Below are positions 25,905 through 33,764 of a stretch of DNA of 64,000 bases, piece after piece (position 1 is the stretch's first letter; each line of letters opens with the position of its first letter). The notes beneath the pieces were generated by a model. The model was not told the DNA's origin. It was given only the letters and a program-made list of their open reading frames with translations, and searched no databases. This stretch comes from [Clostridium] scindens (GTDB taxonomy: Bacteria > Bacillota > Clostridia > Lachnospirales > Lachnospiraceae). The position numbers and the translations under genes were made by a program. The DNA lies in contig NZ_CP080442.1 of NCBI RefSeq assembly GCF_019597925.1, positions 2,026,001-2,090,000 of the forward strand, given 5' to 3'.

Positions 25905-26525
25905 TTCGTCGTCTTCATCAACCAGATCGTATTCCGGTTCAGGCTCATAACTTCCGTATTCTGCCTCAAGACCTCTCTGGGACTGTTCCGGAATCTCCAG
26001 TTCCGAACGGTTGTTGCGAACCATGTCATAACACTCCTGCAAGGAATTCACAAGACCGTCATATTTGGTCGTATAACTGTCAAGCGTATGCCCGATAATG
26101 CTCTCTGCGTTTGACAGAAGATCATCTGTATACTGCATCGCGCCAATACGAATATCGTTGGCATCATTCGTTGCGTTGTCGAGGATCTGCTGCGCCTGCT
26201 CTGTGGCTGCCGTCACGATCTCATTGGCCTGGGCATACGCCTGCTGCATGATCTCGTGCTCGCTGACCAGCTCATTGGTATGGATCTGCGCTTCCTCGAT
26301 CATACTGTCAGCCTTGGCCTGGGCATCCGCAAGGATCGCATCCTTGTTGGCAATAATCTTCTGATACCTCTTTATCTCATCCGGCGTCTTCATGCGAAGT
26401 TCACGGAGCAGTTCATCCATCTGATCCTTGTTCACGATAATCTTCGACGTAGACAGCGGCTGGAACTTGCAACTGTCAATATACTCCTCAATCTCTTCAA
26501 TAATCTGCTCAATACGGCTGCTCAT
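25896..26525 (-). CDS. Coiled-coil protein (ATP-synthase subunit H-like annotation), function unknown
   Basis: A 209-residue soluble protein. Residues about 40-135 form a long alanine/glutamate-rich helix typical of a coiled coil (ADAQAKADSMIEEAQ, EHEIMQQAYAQANEI, EQAQQILDNATNDAN). The last 35 residues are very acidic. Relatives in Lachnospiraceae are often labelled as V-type ATPase subunit H or simply ATPase, but there is no nucleotide-binding motif, and the label reflects only coiled-coil similarity. It lies 3 nt after coaD in the same direction, so it is part of the rsmD-coaD unit. AAGGAG precedes the ATG. A DivIVA-like scaffold role is possible but unsupported. Confidence 0.78.
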   Translation of the reverse strand: MSSRIEQIIEEIEEYIDSCKFQPLSTSKIIVNKDQMDELLRELRMKTPDEIKRYQKIIANKDAILADAQAKADSMIEEAQIHTNELVSEHEIMQQAYAQANEIVTAATEQAQQILDNATNDANDIRIGAMQYTDDLLSNAESIIGHTLDSYTTKYDGLVNSLQECYDMVRNNRSELEIPEQSQRGLEAEYGSYEPEPEYDLVDEDDELE

Positions 26526-26528
26526 AAT

Positions 26529-27017
26529 TTACACTCTCCTTTTATTCATCTTCTCTTCTATCAAGTCTGCAACGATTCCTGGTACAAACTGAGAAATATC
26601 CCCTCCAAAAGCCGCCACTTCTTTTACTGTGGTAGAACTCAAATACGAATAATCCAGGCTTGTGGTTAAAAATACAGTCTCAACATCAGGTTCCATCTTA
26701 TGATTCGTCTGAGCCATCTGCAGTTCGTATTCAAAGTCTGTAATTGCCCTCAATCCACGTATAACCAATCCCGCATCCATCTTACGGGCAAAGTCCACCA
26801 GCAGTCCCTCAAATGGAACTACCGTCACATTTGGCATGTCTTTTGTTACTTCATTTAACATTCTAACACGTTCTTCTGCGGAAAACAACGGGCTTTTTGC
26901 TTTATTATTCAATACTCCGACGATTAATTCATCAACCAATTTTGAAGATCTTTCAATCACGTCCAGATGTCCATAAGTGACCGGGTCAAAACTGCCCGGA
27001 TAGATTCCTTTTAACAT
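26529..27017 (-). CDS. coaD: Phosphopantetheine adenylyltransferase
   Basis: Fourth step of coenzyme A synthesis: adenylates 4'-phosphopantetheine to dephospho-CoA. The 162-residue protein is full length and begins GIYPGSFDPVTYGHLDVIERS, with the T/HxGH nucleotidyltransferase signature (TYGH). VIRGLRAITDFEYELQMAQTN (about 88-108) and DYSYLSSTTVKEVA (about 125-138) are the other hallmarks. AAGGA precedes the ATG, which overlaps the rsmD stop by 7 nt. The rsmD-coaD pair is conserved through Firmicutes. Confidence 0.97.
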   Translation of the reverse strand: MLKGIYPGSFDPVTYGHLDVIERSSKLVDELIVGVLNNKAKSPLFSAEERVRMLNEVTKDMPNVTVVPFEGLLVDFARKMDAGLVIRGLRAITDFEYELQMAQTNHKMEPDVETVFLTTSLDYSYLSSTTVKEVAAFGGDISQFVPGIVADLIEEKMNKRRV

Positions 27018-27580
27018 ATTTCTTTCCTTCCTGACGGCTCTATAAACACATGCTTATTCGTCTTATACTCTTTGGTCTTGATAATATTGAGCCCCAAGTC
27101 CTCCACATAGTCGAACTTCGTCTCTTTGAGCGCCTCTACGATGATTACGCCTTCTGCAGCCACAAGGCTCGAATCTGCCAGGTACTCAAGCACCCGATTC
27201 TCCAGTTCCTTCCCGTAAGGCGGATCCAGGAATATATAGTCAAACTGCTTTTCTCCCTCCAGCTTATATAAGGCGGTCATGACGTCCATCGTCATGGTCA
27301 TGGCCTTATGCTCCAGATGGGTACGCGTAAGGTTTTCTTTGATGCAGGCCATAGCCTTCGGATTCTTCTCTACGAATACGGTCTCCATGCTTCCACGGCT
27401 CAGCGCTTCGATGCCGATGCCGCCGCTTCCCGCGAATAGGTCCAGGAACATGCAGTCATACAGGTATGGTGCCAGCATGTTAAACAAAGTCTCTTTGATC
27501 CGGTCCGTCGTCGGCCGGGTATCCATCCCGTCCAGCGTCCTTAACTGGATTCTTTTTGCGCTGCCTGCGATCACTCTCAT
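27011..27580 (-). CDS. rsmD: 16S rRNA (guanine(966)-N2)-methyltransferase
   Basis: SAM-dependent methyltransferase that modifies G966 of 16S rRNA during 30S assembly. The 189-residue protein starts MRVIAGSAKRIQLRTLDG and has the SAM-binding loop FLDLFAGSGGIGIEALSRG (about 47-65) and the catalytic IFLDPPYGKE (about 120-130). PTTDRIKETLFNML is also diagnostic. Its ATG overlaps the stop of the upstream ATPase gene as ATGA (27577-27580) and it overlaps coaD downstream. Confidence 0.96.
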   Translation of the reverse strand: MRVIAGSAKRIQLRTLDGMDTRPTTDRIKETLFNMLAPYLYDCMFLDLFAGSGGIGIEALSRGSMETVFVEKNPKAMACIKENLTRTHLEHKAMTMTMDVMTALYKLEGEKQFDYIFLDPPYGKELENRVLEYLADSSLVAAEGVIIVEALKETKFDYVEDLGLNIIKTKEYKTNKHVFIEPSGRKEIC

Positions 27581-29289
27581 CTTCCACTCCCCCTTAACTG
27601 CCGGTATCGGTTCAGGCAGGCGTAGATCTCCTGCTTTCTTGGAAGCGCCAGATTTCCTGCCACGCAGCCACCTTCGCTCAATACGTCAAGCCCCTGCGCT
27701 GCAAGTCTCTGATTCATCTCTTCAATGGCCTGTCCCAGGGTTCTCTTGCCGTCAAACAATTTTTCCTCCAGATATCTTACGATATTCCCCAGGCTGGTCA
27801 ACTGTTCTGAATCCACCAGCTGCTCTACATATCTCAAATCAATGGTATCATGGTTCAGCATCACGCCGTCCCTGCCTAATGTCTTTAACTTGACTCTTCC
27901 TTTGCTCCTGATACCCGGATTGCTTCTGACCATGCGATCAAAGGAAGGCCGCGCAGGCTTCTCTTCCGGCAGCATTAGCTTCGGATACTCTTTGGCCGCG
28001 TCTTTCGCAAGAGCGGTAATCTCTTTTGGCACGTACCGGTCCATCTGCACCACCTGGTCAGCCACTTCAAAATATGCCCCGGAACTTCCGGCCACGATGA
28101 CCGTGGATATTCCGAATATCTCATACAGATCCCTCACCCGCTCAATGAAAGGGGTGATAGGCTCCATATCCCGGTGGATGACTCTCTGCATCAGTTCGTC
28201 CCGCACCATGAAGTTGGTAGCGCTGGTATCTTCATCGATCAAGAATGTCCTGGCACCCGCTTCCAGGCCTTCCACTACATTGGCGGCCTGTGAAGTGCTT
28301 CCGCTGGCATCCTCCGTCTCAAAGGAAACGGTATCCTTGCCATTTGGAAGATCGCTTATGAACATGGAAATATCCGTCCGCTTAATGCTTCTTCCATCTT
28401 CCGCCCGTATTTTAAGCGCAGTATCTTCAGTAACCACATACTCCCTGCCATCTCCGGCGATATGCGGATATACGCCTGTTTCCAGAGCCTTTAAAAGCGT
28501 AGATTTCCCGTGATATCCTCCGCCTACGATCAGTGTAACCCCTTTGCGGATTCCCATACCCTTAATCCTTCCCCTATAGGGAAGATCCAGGGTCACTTCC
28601 ATCGAAGGAGGAGATACGAAAGGTATCCCTCCCTTCATCGGACGCTGGGATACTCCGGATTCCCTTGGCAGTACTGATCCGTTTGCGATAAACGCCACCA
28701 GGCCCATCTCATCAAGATGGCTTCGGATATAAGCCTGGTCAACGGATAGTTCCATGACCCTTCTTGCCTTTTCCGGATCCAGACTGGGGTAGCACAAAGC
28801 CTTGTCCACGCAAGGCGGCAGATAATCATACAAGATCTTAATCAGTTCCCTGGCATTGATGGTCCTTCCATTTGCCGGAAAGCCTACCTCGAATCGCACC
28901 GTCACATCCCCGCTTCTTTCATCAACCTTGCAGGCAGTTCTCTCCAGGACTTCCTGTCCGCATCTGGAGATGGATATGACGCCGCTTTTCCCGGAACCTT
29001 TGGCCTGATAAGAATAATGCTCCGTCTGCCTCCAGAAATTCCGGGTCAGATAATCCTGCAGCGCGATCCGCTTATGCTTCTTGTCATACAGTTCCTTTGG
29101 AAAGGCAGCCACCTTTCCCGGCACTTTGACGCTTAATCTGGATGGCGCAGCGAAAGGATCGCCCTGCACATGGTCTATGGACAGCACATATTTGCCAAAC
29201 TGGTATGCGCCCCTTGTATCTTTGTAGGCCGGATAACTCCGGTGGTCTATTCGTTCCAATAACCGTCTTAAATCTTCTGCTGTCTTCAT
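27577..29289 (-). CDS. ABC-class ATPase domain protein (PF09818/COG3044 type)
   Basis: A 570-residue predicted ATPase. The Walker A is VGGGYHGKSTLLKALETGVYPH (about 250-271), where GGGYHGKST is characteristic of this unusual family. Walker B is ARTFLIDEDTSATNFM (about 343-358). Before the ATPase are about 220 residues of a conserved N-terminal domain; after it is a KPARPSFDRM segment and an all-helical tail. No membrane segments are present, so it is not a transporter subunit. Its cellular role in bacteria is unknown to me; a trypanosome relative acts in RNA editing. AGGAG lies 11 nt before the ATG. The ATGA overlap with rsmD places it in an RNA-modification transcript. Confidence 0.82.
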   Translation of the reverse strand: MKTAEDLRRLLERIDHRSYPAYKDTRGAYQFGKYVLSIDHVQGDPFAAPSRLSVKVPGKVAAFPKELYDKKHKRIALQDYLTRNFWRQTEHYSYQAKGSGKSGVISISRCGQEVLERTACKVDERSGDVTVRFEVGFPANGRTINARELIKILYDYLPPCVDKALCYPSLDPEKARRVMELSVDQAYIRSHLDEMGLVAFIANGSVLPRESGVSQRPMKGGIPFVSPPSMEVTLDLPYRGRIKGMGIRKGVTLIVGGGYHGKSTLLKALETGVYPHIAGDGREYVVTEDTALKIRAEDGRSIKRTDISMFISDLPNGKDTVSFETEDASGSTSQAANVVEGLEAGARTFLIDEDTSATNFMVRDELMQRVIHRDMEPITPFIERVRDLYEIFGISTVIVAGSSGAYFEVADQVVQMDRYVPKEITALAKDAAKEYPKLMLPEEKPARPSFDRMVRSNPGIRSKGRVKLKTLGRDGVMLNHDTIDLRYVEQLVDSEQLTSLGNIVRYLEEKLFDGKRTLGQAIEEMNQRLAAQGLDVLSEGGCVAGNLALPRKQEIYACLNRYRQLRGSGR

Positions 29290-29322
29290 CTGCCACTGTT
29301 CTCCTGCTCTATAAATCCAATC

Positions 29323-29859
29323 TTATAAATCCACGATTCTGGCTCTGTGGTGGATGGAAGGAAGGAACTTGTTAAGCAGATCCTTCGTCTTGAATTTTAA
29401 GTGGCTGGTATTGATGCCCGGATTACATCCAAACCATTCTGCCTCAGCTACTTCTTTATCCACGATTACCTGCACATAGTCGTCTTCATCCATCAGGAGC
29501 CCTGCCACGCTTGCTGAGCCTGGCGTCGTCCCTAAATGCTCCATCATCTTCTCCGGCGGCGCGAAAGACATATGGGATACTCCCAGCTTCTTGCTGAAAG
29601 ATGCCGTGTCAAACGCCTTGTCCGCAGGCATTACCAGCAGAAAGAAGGTCGTCTTTTTCTGGTTGCATAAAAATACGTTTTTGCGGATCTGAGTGCCAAT
29701 GGCTTTATCGATCGCCGCGCATTCTTCCATGGAAGCCGCCGGATCATTGTCCACCTGCTCGTATGGTATCTTTAACTTGTCCAGCGTGTCATACATCTTT
29801 CTTTCCAATGGCATTCTTTCATCTGTCGGAGCCGATGTCCTGATTTCACTGATATACAT
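29323..29859 (-). CDS. Prolyl-tRNA editing protein, ProXp-ala (PrdX)-like
   Basis: A 178-residue INS-superfamily deacylase that probably removes alanine mis-attached to tRNA(Pro). Residues about 20-170 carry the fold: YDTLDKLKIPYEQVDNDPAAS, the lysine-rich strand NVFLCNQKKTTFFLLVMP, SFAPPEKMMEHLGTTPGSAS, and WFGCNPGINTSHLKFKTKDL, matching the conserved P-G-x-N-T element of ProXp-ala. This separates it from YbaK, which is encoded at 2973-3461. GGAGG precedes the ATG. The gene is divergent from maf, and the inverted repeat at 29946-29982 lies between the two. Confidence 0.85.
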   Translation of the reverse strand: MYISEIRTSAPTDERMPLERKMYDTLDKLKIPYEQVDNDPAASMEECAAIDKAIGTQIRKNVFLCNQKKTTFFLLVMPADKAFDTASFSKKLGVSHMSFAPPEKMMEHLGTTPGSASVAGLLMDEDDYVQVIVDKEVAEAEWFGCNPGINTSHLKFKTKDLLNKFLPSIHHRARIVDL

Positions 29860-29945
29860 TTTCTTCTTCCTCCATTATCCTATTGTCCTATTTTTAACAT
29901 TATAGCGAATCCTTGACGCCTTTGCAAATCCTTCGCATAATACAA

Positions 29946-29982
29946 TGTGCATATTATATCATATTCTGCTATAATATGCACA
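29946..29982. promoter_or_regulatory. 13-bp inverted repeat with back-to-back -10 boxes
   Basis: Arms 29946-29958 and 29970-29982 are perfect inverted copies around an 11-nt spacer. Each arm contains TATAAT reading outward (29970-29975 on the plus strand for maf, 29953-29958 on the minus strand for the ProXp gene), and the other arm sits where each -35 should be (GTGCAT). It may be a symmetric divergent promoter, an operator, or both. Confidence 0.5.
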
Positions 29983-30025
29983 AAGGAATCAAAATAAAGG
30001 AATTAAAATAAAAGGAGAATCATCA

Positions 30026-30616
30026 ATGAAATACATTTTAGCCTCGGCATCCCCCAGAAGAAAAGAATTGTTAGAGCAGGCAGGATTCCGTTTTCAAGTC
30101 ATCCCTTCCTCCGTAGAAGAAAAGATCACAAAAGACGCGCCTTCGGAAATCGTCATGGAACTGGCTTCCCAGAAGGCACGTGATGTATATGAACATTATG
30201 GGGATGCAGACTGCGTGGTGATCGGCGCGGATACCATCGTCGCATACAACGGGGAAATTCTTGGAAAGCCCGCCAATCAGTCAGAAGCCTATGATATGCT
30301 GGCCATGCTGGCAGATCGGACCCATCAGGTCTTTACCGGCGTCTCTTTGATCATGGCCAAAGGAGGCCAGGTCCATACCCGTACCTTCTTTGAAGCCACG
30401 GATGTCACCTTCTATCCGATCAGCAAGGAGGACCTGCGTTCCTACACAGAGACAGGGGATTCCTTAGACAAGGCGGGAGCCTACGGCATCCAGGGGCCTT
30501 TTGCCATTCACGTCAAATGCATCCGTGGAGACTATAACAATGTAGTGGGCCTTCCCGTCAGCAGACTCTATCAGGAACTGCTCCGGGAGTACGTATCTCC
30601 TTTGTCACTTCCATAA
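30026..30616 (+). CDS. maf: Maf-family nucleotide pyrophosphatase
   Basis: A 196-residue house-cleaning enzyme that hydrolyses dTTP/UTP and modified nucleotides, linked to septum control in Bacillus. The start MKYILASASPRRKELLEQAGF is the Maf signature, with VVIGADTIVAYNGEILGKP (about 69-87, catalytic Asp), the FTGVSLI strand, YTETGDSLDKAGAYGIQG (about 137-154) and NNVVGLPVSRLY near the end. AAAAGGAG lies 8 nt from the ATG, preceded by two tandem AAAGGAAT-type repeats. It is one of only three plus-strand genes. Its 3' end overlaps the opposing gene by 46 nt. Confidence 0.96.
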   Translation: MKYILASASPRRKELLEQAGFRFQVIPSSVEEKITKDAPSEIVMELASQKARDVYEHYGDADCVVIGADTIVAYNGEILGKPANQSEAYDMLAMLADRTHQVFTGVSLIMAKGGQVHTRTFFEATDVTFYPISKEDLRSYTETGDSLDKAGAYGIQGPFAIHVKCIRGDYNNVVGLPVSRLYQELLREYVSPLSLP

Positions 30617-31374
30617 TCATAGTTTTTTTTGGAAGGGCTCTTCCATCCTGAGGAGATCTGCCGTCGCAGGTCTGTATCATACCTTTGCGGCGGCTTGATA
30701 TCCAGTATTTTATGCATCACATCATTGGCGTTAGCGTAATTAAAGGATTCCGTATCCATAATCTGACGCTGTGCGCCTTCCCAGTCATATGCTTCTCCTG
30801 TTTTCTGATATTTGCGGCGATAGTATGCTATGTCGCTGATGACCCTGCCTTTTTGATCTTCTTCCAGCACGTTCCACTGGCTCACAAAATTTCCATGGAT
30901 ATCTACAATGAATTCCGCATGGAAATCCGGCGACAGGCGCTTTTTATTTTCCCTGCCCTTCGCATACCTTTTGTAATCGGAATCGGACGGGTATTTATTG
31001 TGAAGCCGGGCAGGCTCCCGAAGCAGTCTCTGCCCTCCCAGCCCACCTGCAACTGCCGGCTTATGCACGTATAATTCCAGAGCCTCTTCATCCGTCATTC
31101 CAGGCTTCTTAAAGCGCCCTCTGATATAGCGGATATTGTGGCGGTCGATGTACATGCGGAACTGATGCAGCATTCGTGCCTGCGTGACATTCTTAAGCCC
31201 CATGATTCCCTGTTCGCCGCAATAGGCACGGATGCTTTCTGCATAATGTCCGAACGCTTCGCTGTGAGGCGGCGTATTCTTGTCAAACACGAATCCATGC
31301 CCCAGCTGCAGCATGCCATGAATATCCAGATATCCGCCGCATTTTCGAAGCAGTTCCATAGGATCCGGATACAT
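30571..31374 (-). CDS. Conserved-looking soluble protein, unknown function
   Basis: A 267-residue protein I cannot assign with confidence. It is rich in His, Tyr and Arg with no signal peptide or membrane helix. The first 90 residues are mostly helical (GHYAESIRAYCGEQGI, QARMLHQFRMYIDRHNIRY). Around residue 150 is a strand-like element FHAEFIVDIHGNFVSQWNV, reminiscent of DUF3114-type proteins, but I would not insist on that. The C-terminal 35 residues are polar and serine/lysine-rich, probably disordered. The ATG at 31374 has GGGAGG 7 nt upstream. The tail overlaps the 3' end of maf by 46 nt on the opposite strand. Confidence 0.7.
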   Translation of the reverse strand: MYPDPMELLRKCGGYLDIHGMLQLGHGFVFDKNTPPHSEAFGHYAESIRAYCGEQGIMGLKNVTQARMLHQFRMYIDRHNIRYIRGRFKKPGMTDEEALELYVHKPAVAGGLGGQRLLREPARLHNKYPSDSDYKRYAKGRENKKRLSPDFHAEFIVDIHGNFVSQWNVLEEDQKGRVISDIAYYRRKYQKTGEAYDWEGAQRQIMDTESFNYANANDVMHKILDIKPPQRYDTDLRRQISSGWKSPSKKNYDYGSDKGDTYSRSSS

Positions 31375-31396
31375 ACGCATTCCTCCCGTTCTGTCC

Positions 31397-31425
31397 TTGC
31401 AGCGTTTTTCTTCCTATGTTATTAT
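31397..31425 (+). promoter_or_regulatory. Promoter for the CDF transporter gene
   Basis: TTGCAG (31397-31402), 17-nt spacer, TATTAT (31420-31425). It would start RNA about 20 nt before the chosen ATG, just long enough for the AAGGAG site. Confidence 0.5.
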
Positions 31426-31453
31426 ATTCCATAGCAAAAAAAGGAGAATGATC

Positions 31454-32377
31454 ATGCACTCAAGCCAGTTAAAGCAAAAATCCGAAAAATCAGCCTTAAA
31501 AATATCCCTGACCGGCAGCACCGTCTTCGTTGGACTGGAATTGCTCATGGCAATCTATACCAGTTCCCAGGCTGTCCTTCTGGATGCCGTCTACGATGGC
31601 GTGGAACTTTTGATGATCTTCGTATCCTTGTCCCTGGTTCCCCTGCTTTATAAGCCCTCCAACGAAAGCCGCCCCTTTGGCTATCTGCAGATTGAATCCT
31701 TGTTTGTCGTCGTAAGGGGCGCCATCATGGTTGCCGTAACCGTTGGGCTGATTGTAAATAATATCCAGATCATCCTTCACGGCGGCCGGCACGTAAACTT
31801 TTCCGCAGTGGCTTATTTTGAACTTGCGGCTACCGTGATCAGCTTTATCGTCATTCTTCTTTTAAGGCGTATGAACGCAGATCTCACTTCGCCTATCGTC
31901 ACTATGGAGATTCAGGAATGGAAGATCGACGCGGTGGCATCCTTAGGAATGTCTGCCGCTTTCTTTCTCCCTCTGCTCATCCAGGCCGAATGGTTTGTTC
32001 CCCTTACCAAATATCTCGACCAGGCCATCGCCATCATCCTTTCGATCTTTATGCTCCCAGTGCCGGTACGCGCCGTGACAACCGGCCTTAGAGATCTGTT
32101 CCTTCTGCCGCCCGAAGAAGAGACGGTGCAGAATATCAAAGACATTATAACGCCGATACTGGATGCCTACGGCTACGACAAACTCTACTTCGACATCGTT
32201 CGGACAGGCCGTAAATTATGGATCAGCGTCTATATTACTTTTGACCGCGACGAAGTCTCCATCTCCCGGTTCCGTATCGTGCAGAAATTCATCATACAGG
32301 CCCTCTCCAAAGAGTACCAGGATTTTTATTTCGAACTGCTTCCTGACATTGAATACAATGACGAGACGGAAGTCTAA
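31454..32377 (+). CDS. Cation diffusion facilitator (CDF) family transporter
   Basis: A 307-residue membrane protein likely to export divalent metal (Zn, Mn, Fe or Co) by proton antiport. Helices are at about 15-35, 42-65, 78-100, 112-133, 152-172 and 176-195. The metal-site region is LLDAVYDGVELLMIF in helix 2, an altered version of the usual DxxxD, and a matching WKIDAVASLGMSAAFF in helix 5. The C-terminal 100 residues form the cytosolic CDF dimer domain. The ATG at 31454 has AAGGAG 7-8 nt upstream. Metal specificity cannot be read. It has its own promoter and meets the aminotransferase gene tail to tail. Confidence 0.87.
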   Translation: MHSSQLKQKSEKSALKISLTGSTVFVGLELLMAIYTSSQAVLLDAVYDGVELLMIFVSLSLVPLLYKPSNESRPFGYLQIESLFVVVRGAIMVAVTVGLIVNNIQIILHGGRHVNFSAVAYFELAATVISFIVILLLRRMNADLTSPIVTMEIQEWKIDAVASLGMSAAFFLPLLIQAEWFVPLTKYLDQAIAIILSIFMLPVPVRAVTTGLRDLFLLPPEEETVQNIKDIITPILDAYGYDKLYFDIVRTGRKLWISVYITFDRDEVSISRFRIVQKFIIQALSKEYQDFYFELLPDIEYNDETEV

Positions 32378-32384
32378 GAAAATA

Positions 32385-32407
32385 ACAAAATCCTAGGCGG
32401 ATTTTTG
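32385..32407 (+). terminator. Weak hairpin between convergent CDF and aminotransferase genes
   Basis: A 7-bp stem AAAATCC/GGATTTT (32387-32393 with 32399-32405) with a 5-nt loop, ending in a T-run on the plus strand and an A-run on the other side. It overlaps the aminotransferase stop codon. Low stability, so only a possible bidirectional terminator. Confidence 0.35.
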
Positions 32408-33637
32408 GCCTTTTTCGTAGTACTTTTTTGCTGCCGCGCCGATAGACTCTTTCAAGATCTCCATCAAGTCATCTACCTGCTTTTTCGTTACGGTCAGCGG
32501 CGGAATCATCCGGTTCACCTTGTCTCCAATGGCTGTGATCAAGGCATGCCTGTTCAGCACCTCATGCTTTACTTCTACTGCGATCGGCAGATCGTATTCA
32601 CATCCCACAAGAAGTCCCCTGCCTCTTGCTTCTGCCACATGGGGAAGCCTTGCCATCTTCTTTAGCATATACGCGCCCACTTCTCTGGCATTTTTACTCA
32701 GGTCCTTATCTAGAATCTCCGTTACAGAAGCAAGCGCAGCGGCACATGCCAGCGCATGGCCTCCATAGGTAGAGCCGTGGGTTCCTGTCCCGAATGCGCG
32801 CGCTAATTTTTCTGTCGCGCAGCATGCGCCGATAGGCATGCCTCCGCCCATGGCTTTTGCCATGGATACGGCATCCGGCTTCACCCCATATCCCATGTAT
32901 GCCATTGGTGCCCCGGTACGTCCCCATCCGGTCTGCACCTCGTCCAGCAGAAGAAGCATGTCATTGTCATCGCACAGTTTGCGCAGCCCTTCCATGAATT
33001 CCCGGGTGGCAGGATGAACGCCTCCCTCCCCCTGTACAGGTTCTATCATGATGGCAATGGTATTCTTAGTTACCTTTGACGCAAAATCCTTCAGATCATT
33101 GAATCTGGCATAGGAGAATCCCGGAAGGACAGGCCTGAATCCGTCCTGGATAGGGCCATCCGGCTGCCCTGTGGCAGACAGGGCTCCATAAGTCCTTCCA
33201 TGGAATCCGCCTTTGGCTGTGATGATATGGTATCTTTCCGGGCCGTAATTGTCGACGCCATACTTTCTTGCCATCTTTATCATGCATTCATTGGCTTCCG
33301 TCCCTGAATTCTGATAGAATATCTTATCCATCCCGATCGTATCGCATATCTTCTTTGCCAGGATTGCCTGAGGCACGGTATAAGGATAGTTGAACGTATG
33401 CACGATGTCATCCGCCTGCTCCTTGATTGCGGCAATCACCTTTGGATTCCGGTTTCCGGGGCTGTTCACCGCCACGCCTCCATAGAAGTCCAGATATGCA
33501 TTTCCTTCATGGTCATAGAGATACATGCCTTCTGCCCGCTCTGCGATAAAATCATAACGCTCATAAGTCTCAATCATATACTTCTCTGCTATTTCTTTTA
33601 GTTCCCGGGGTGTCAATCCTGTGTCTTTGAGTCTCAT
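32393..33637 (-). CDS. Class III PLP-dependent aminotransferase (ArgD/ornithine-type)
   Basis: A 414-residue fold-type I aminotransferase. NSGTEANECMIKMAR (about 111-125) binds the cofactor phosphate, LLLLDEVQTGWGRTG (about 225-240) has the Asp contacting the pyridine nitrogen, and SMAKAMGGGMPIG (about 257-269) holds the Schiff-base lysine. GTHGSTYGGHALACAAAL completes the site. Acetylornithine, ornithine, 4-aminobutyrate and putrescine aminotransferases all share these motifs. There are no arginine genes beside it, so the substrate stays open. AGGAG precedes the ATG. It stands alone between two terminators. Confidence 0.88.
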   Translation of the reverse strand: MRLKDTGLTPRELKEIAEKYMIETYERYDFIAERAEGMYLYDHEGNAYLDFYGGVAVNSPGNRNPKVIAAIKEQADDIVHTFNYPYTVPQAILAKKICDTIGMDKIFYQNSGTEANECMIKMARKYGVDNYGPERYHIITAKGGFHGRTYGALSATGQPDGPIQDGFRPVLPGFSYARFNDLKDFASKVTKNTIAIMIEPVQGEGGVHPATREFMEGLRKLCDDNDMLLLLDEVQTGWGRTGAPMAYMGYGVKPDAVSMAKAMGGGMPIGACCATEKLARAFGTGTHGSTYGGHALACAAALASVTEILDKDLSKNAREVGAYMLKKMARLPHVAEARGRGLLVGCEYDLPIAVEVKHEVLNRHALITAIGDKVNRMIPPLTVTKKQVDDLMEILKESIGAAAKKYYEKGQKSA

Positions 33638-33677
33638 CGCCTTCTCCTCGCTTTCTTTTTCCTACATGCCGTCGAAT

Positions 33678-33713
33678 ACAAAAAGGGCGCCGTATCTATG
33701 ATACGGCACCCTT
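33678..33713 (-). terminator. Terminator after CmpB-like gene
   Basis: A 14-bp stem with one G-U step (33683-33696 with 33700-33713) and a 3-nt loop, followed on the minus strand by TTTTTGTA. It lies 50 nt past the stop of the upstream gene. Confidence 0.85.
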
Positions 33714-33764
33714 GCCTTTAACGTCTCCAGTATATACTTCCATTTCTGAAAGGTCAATACTTTT

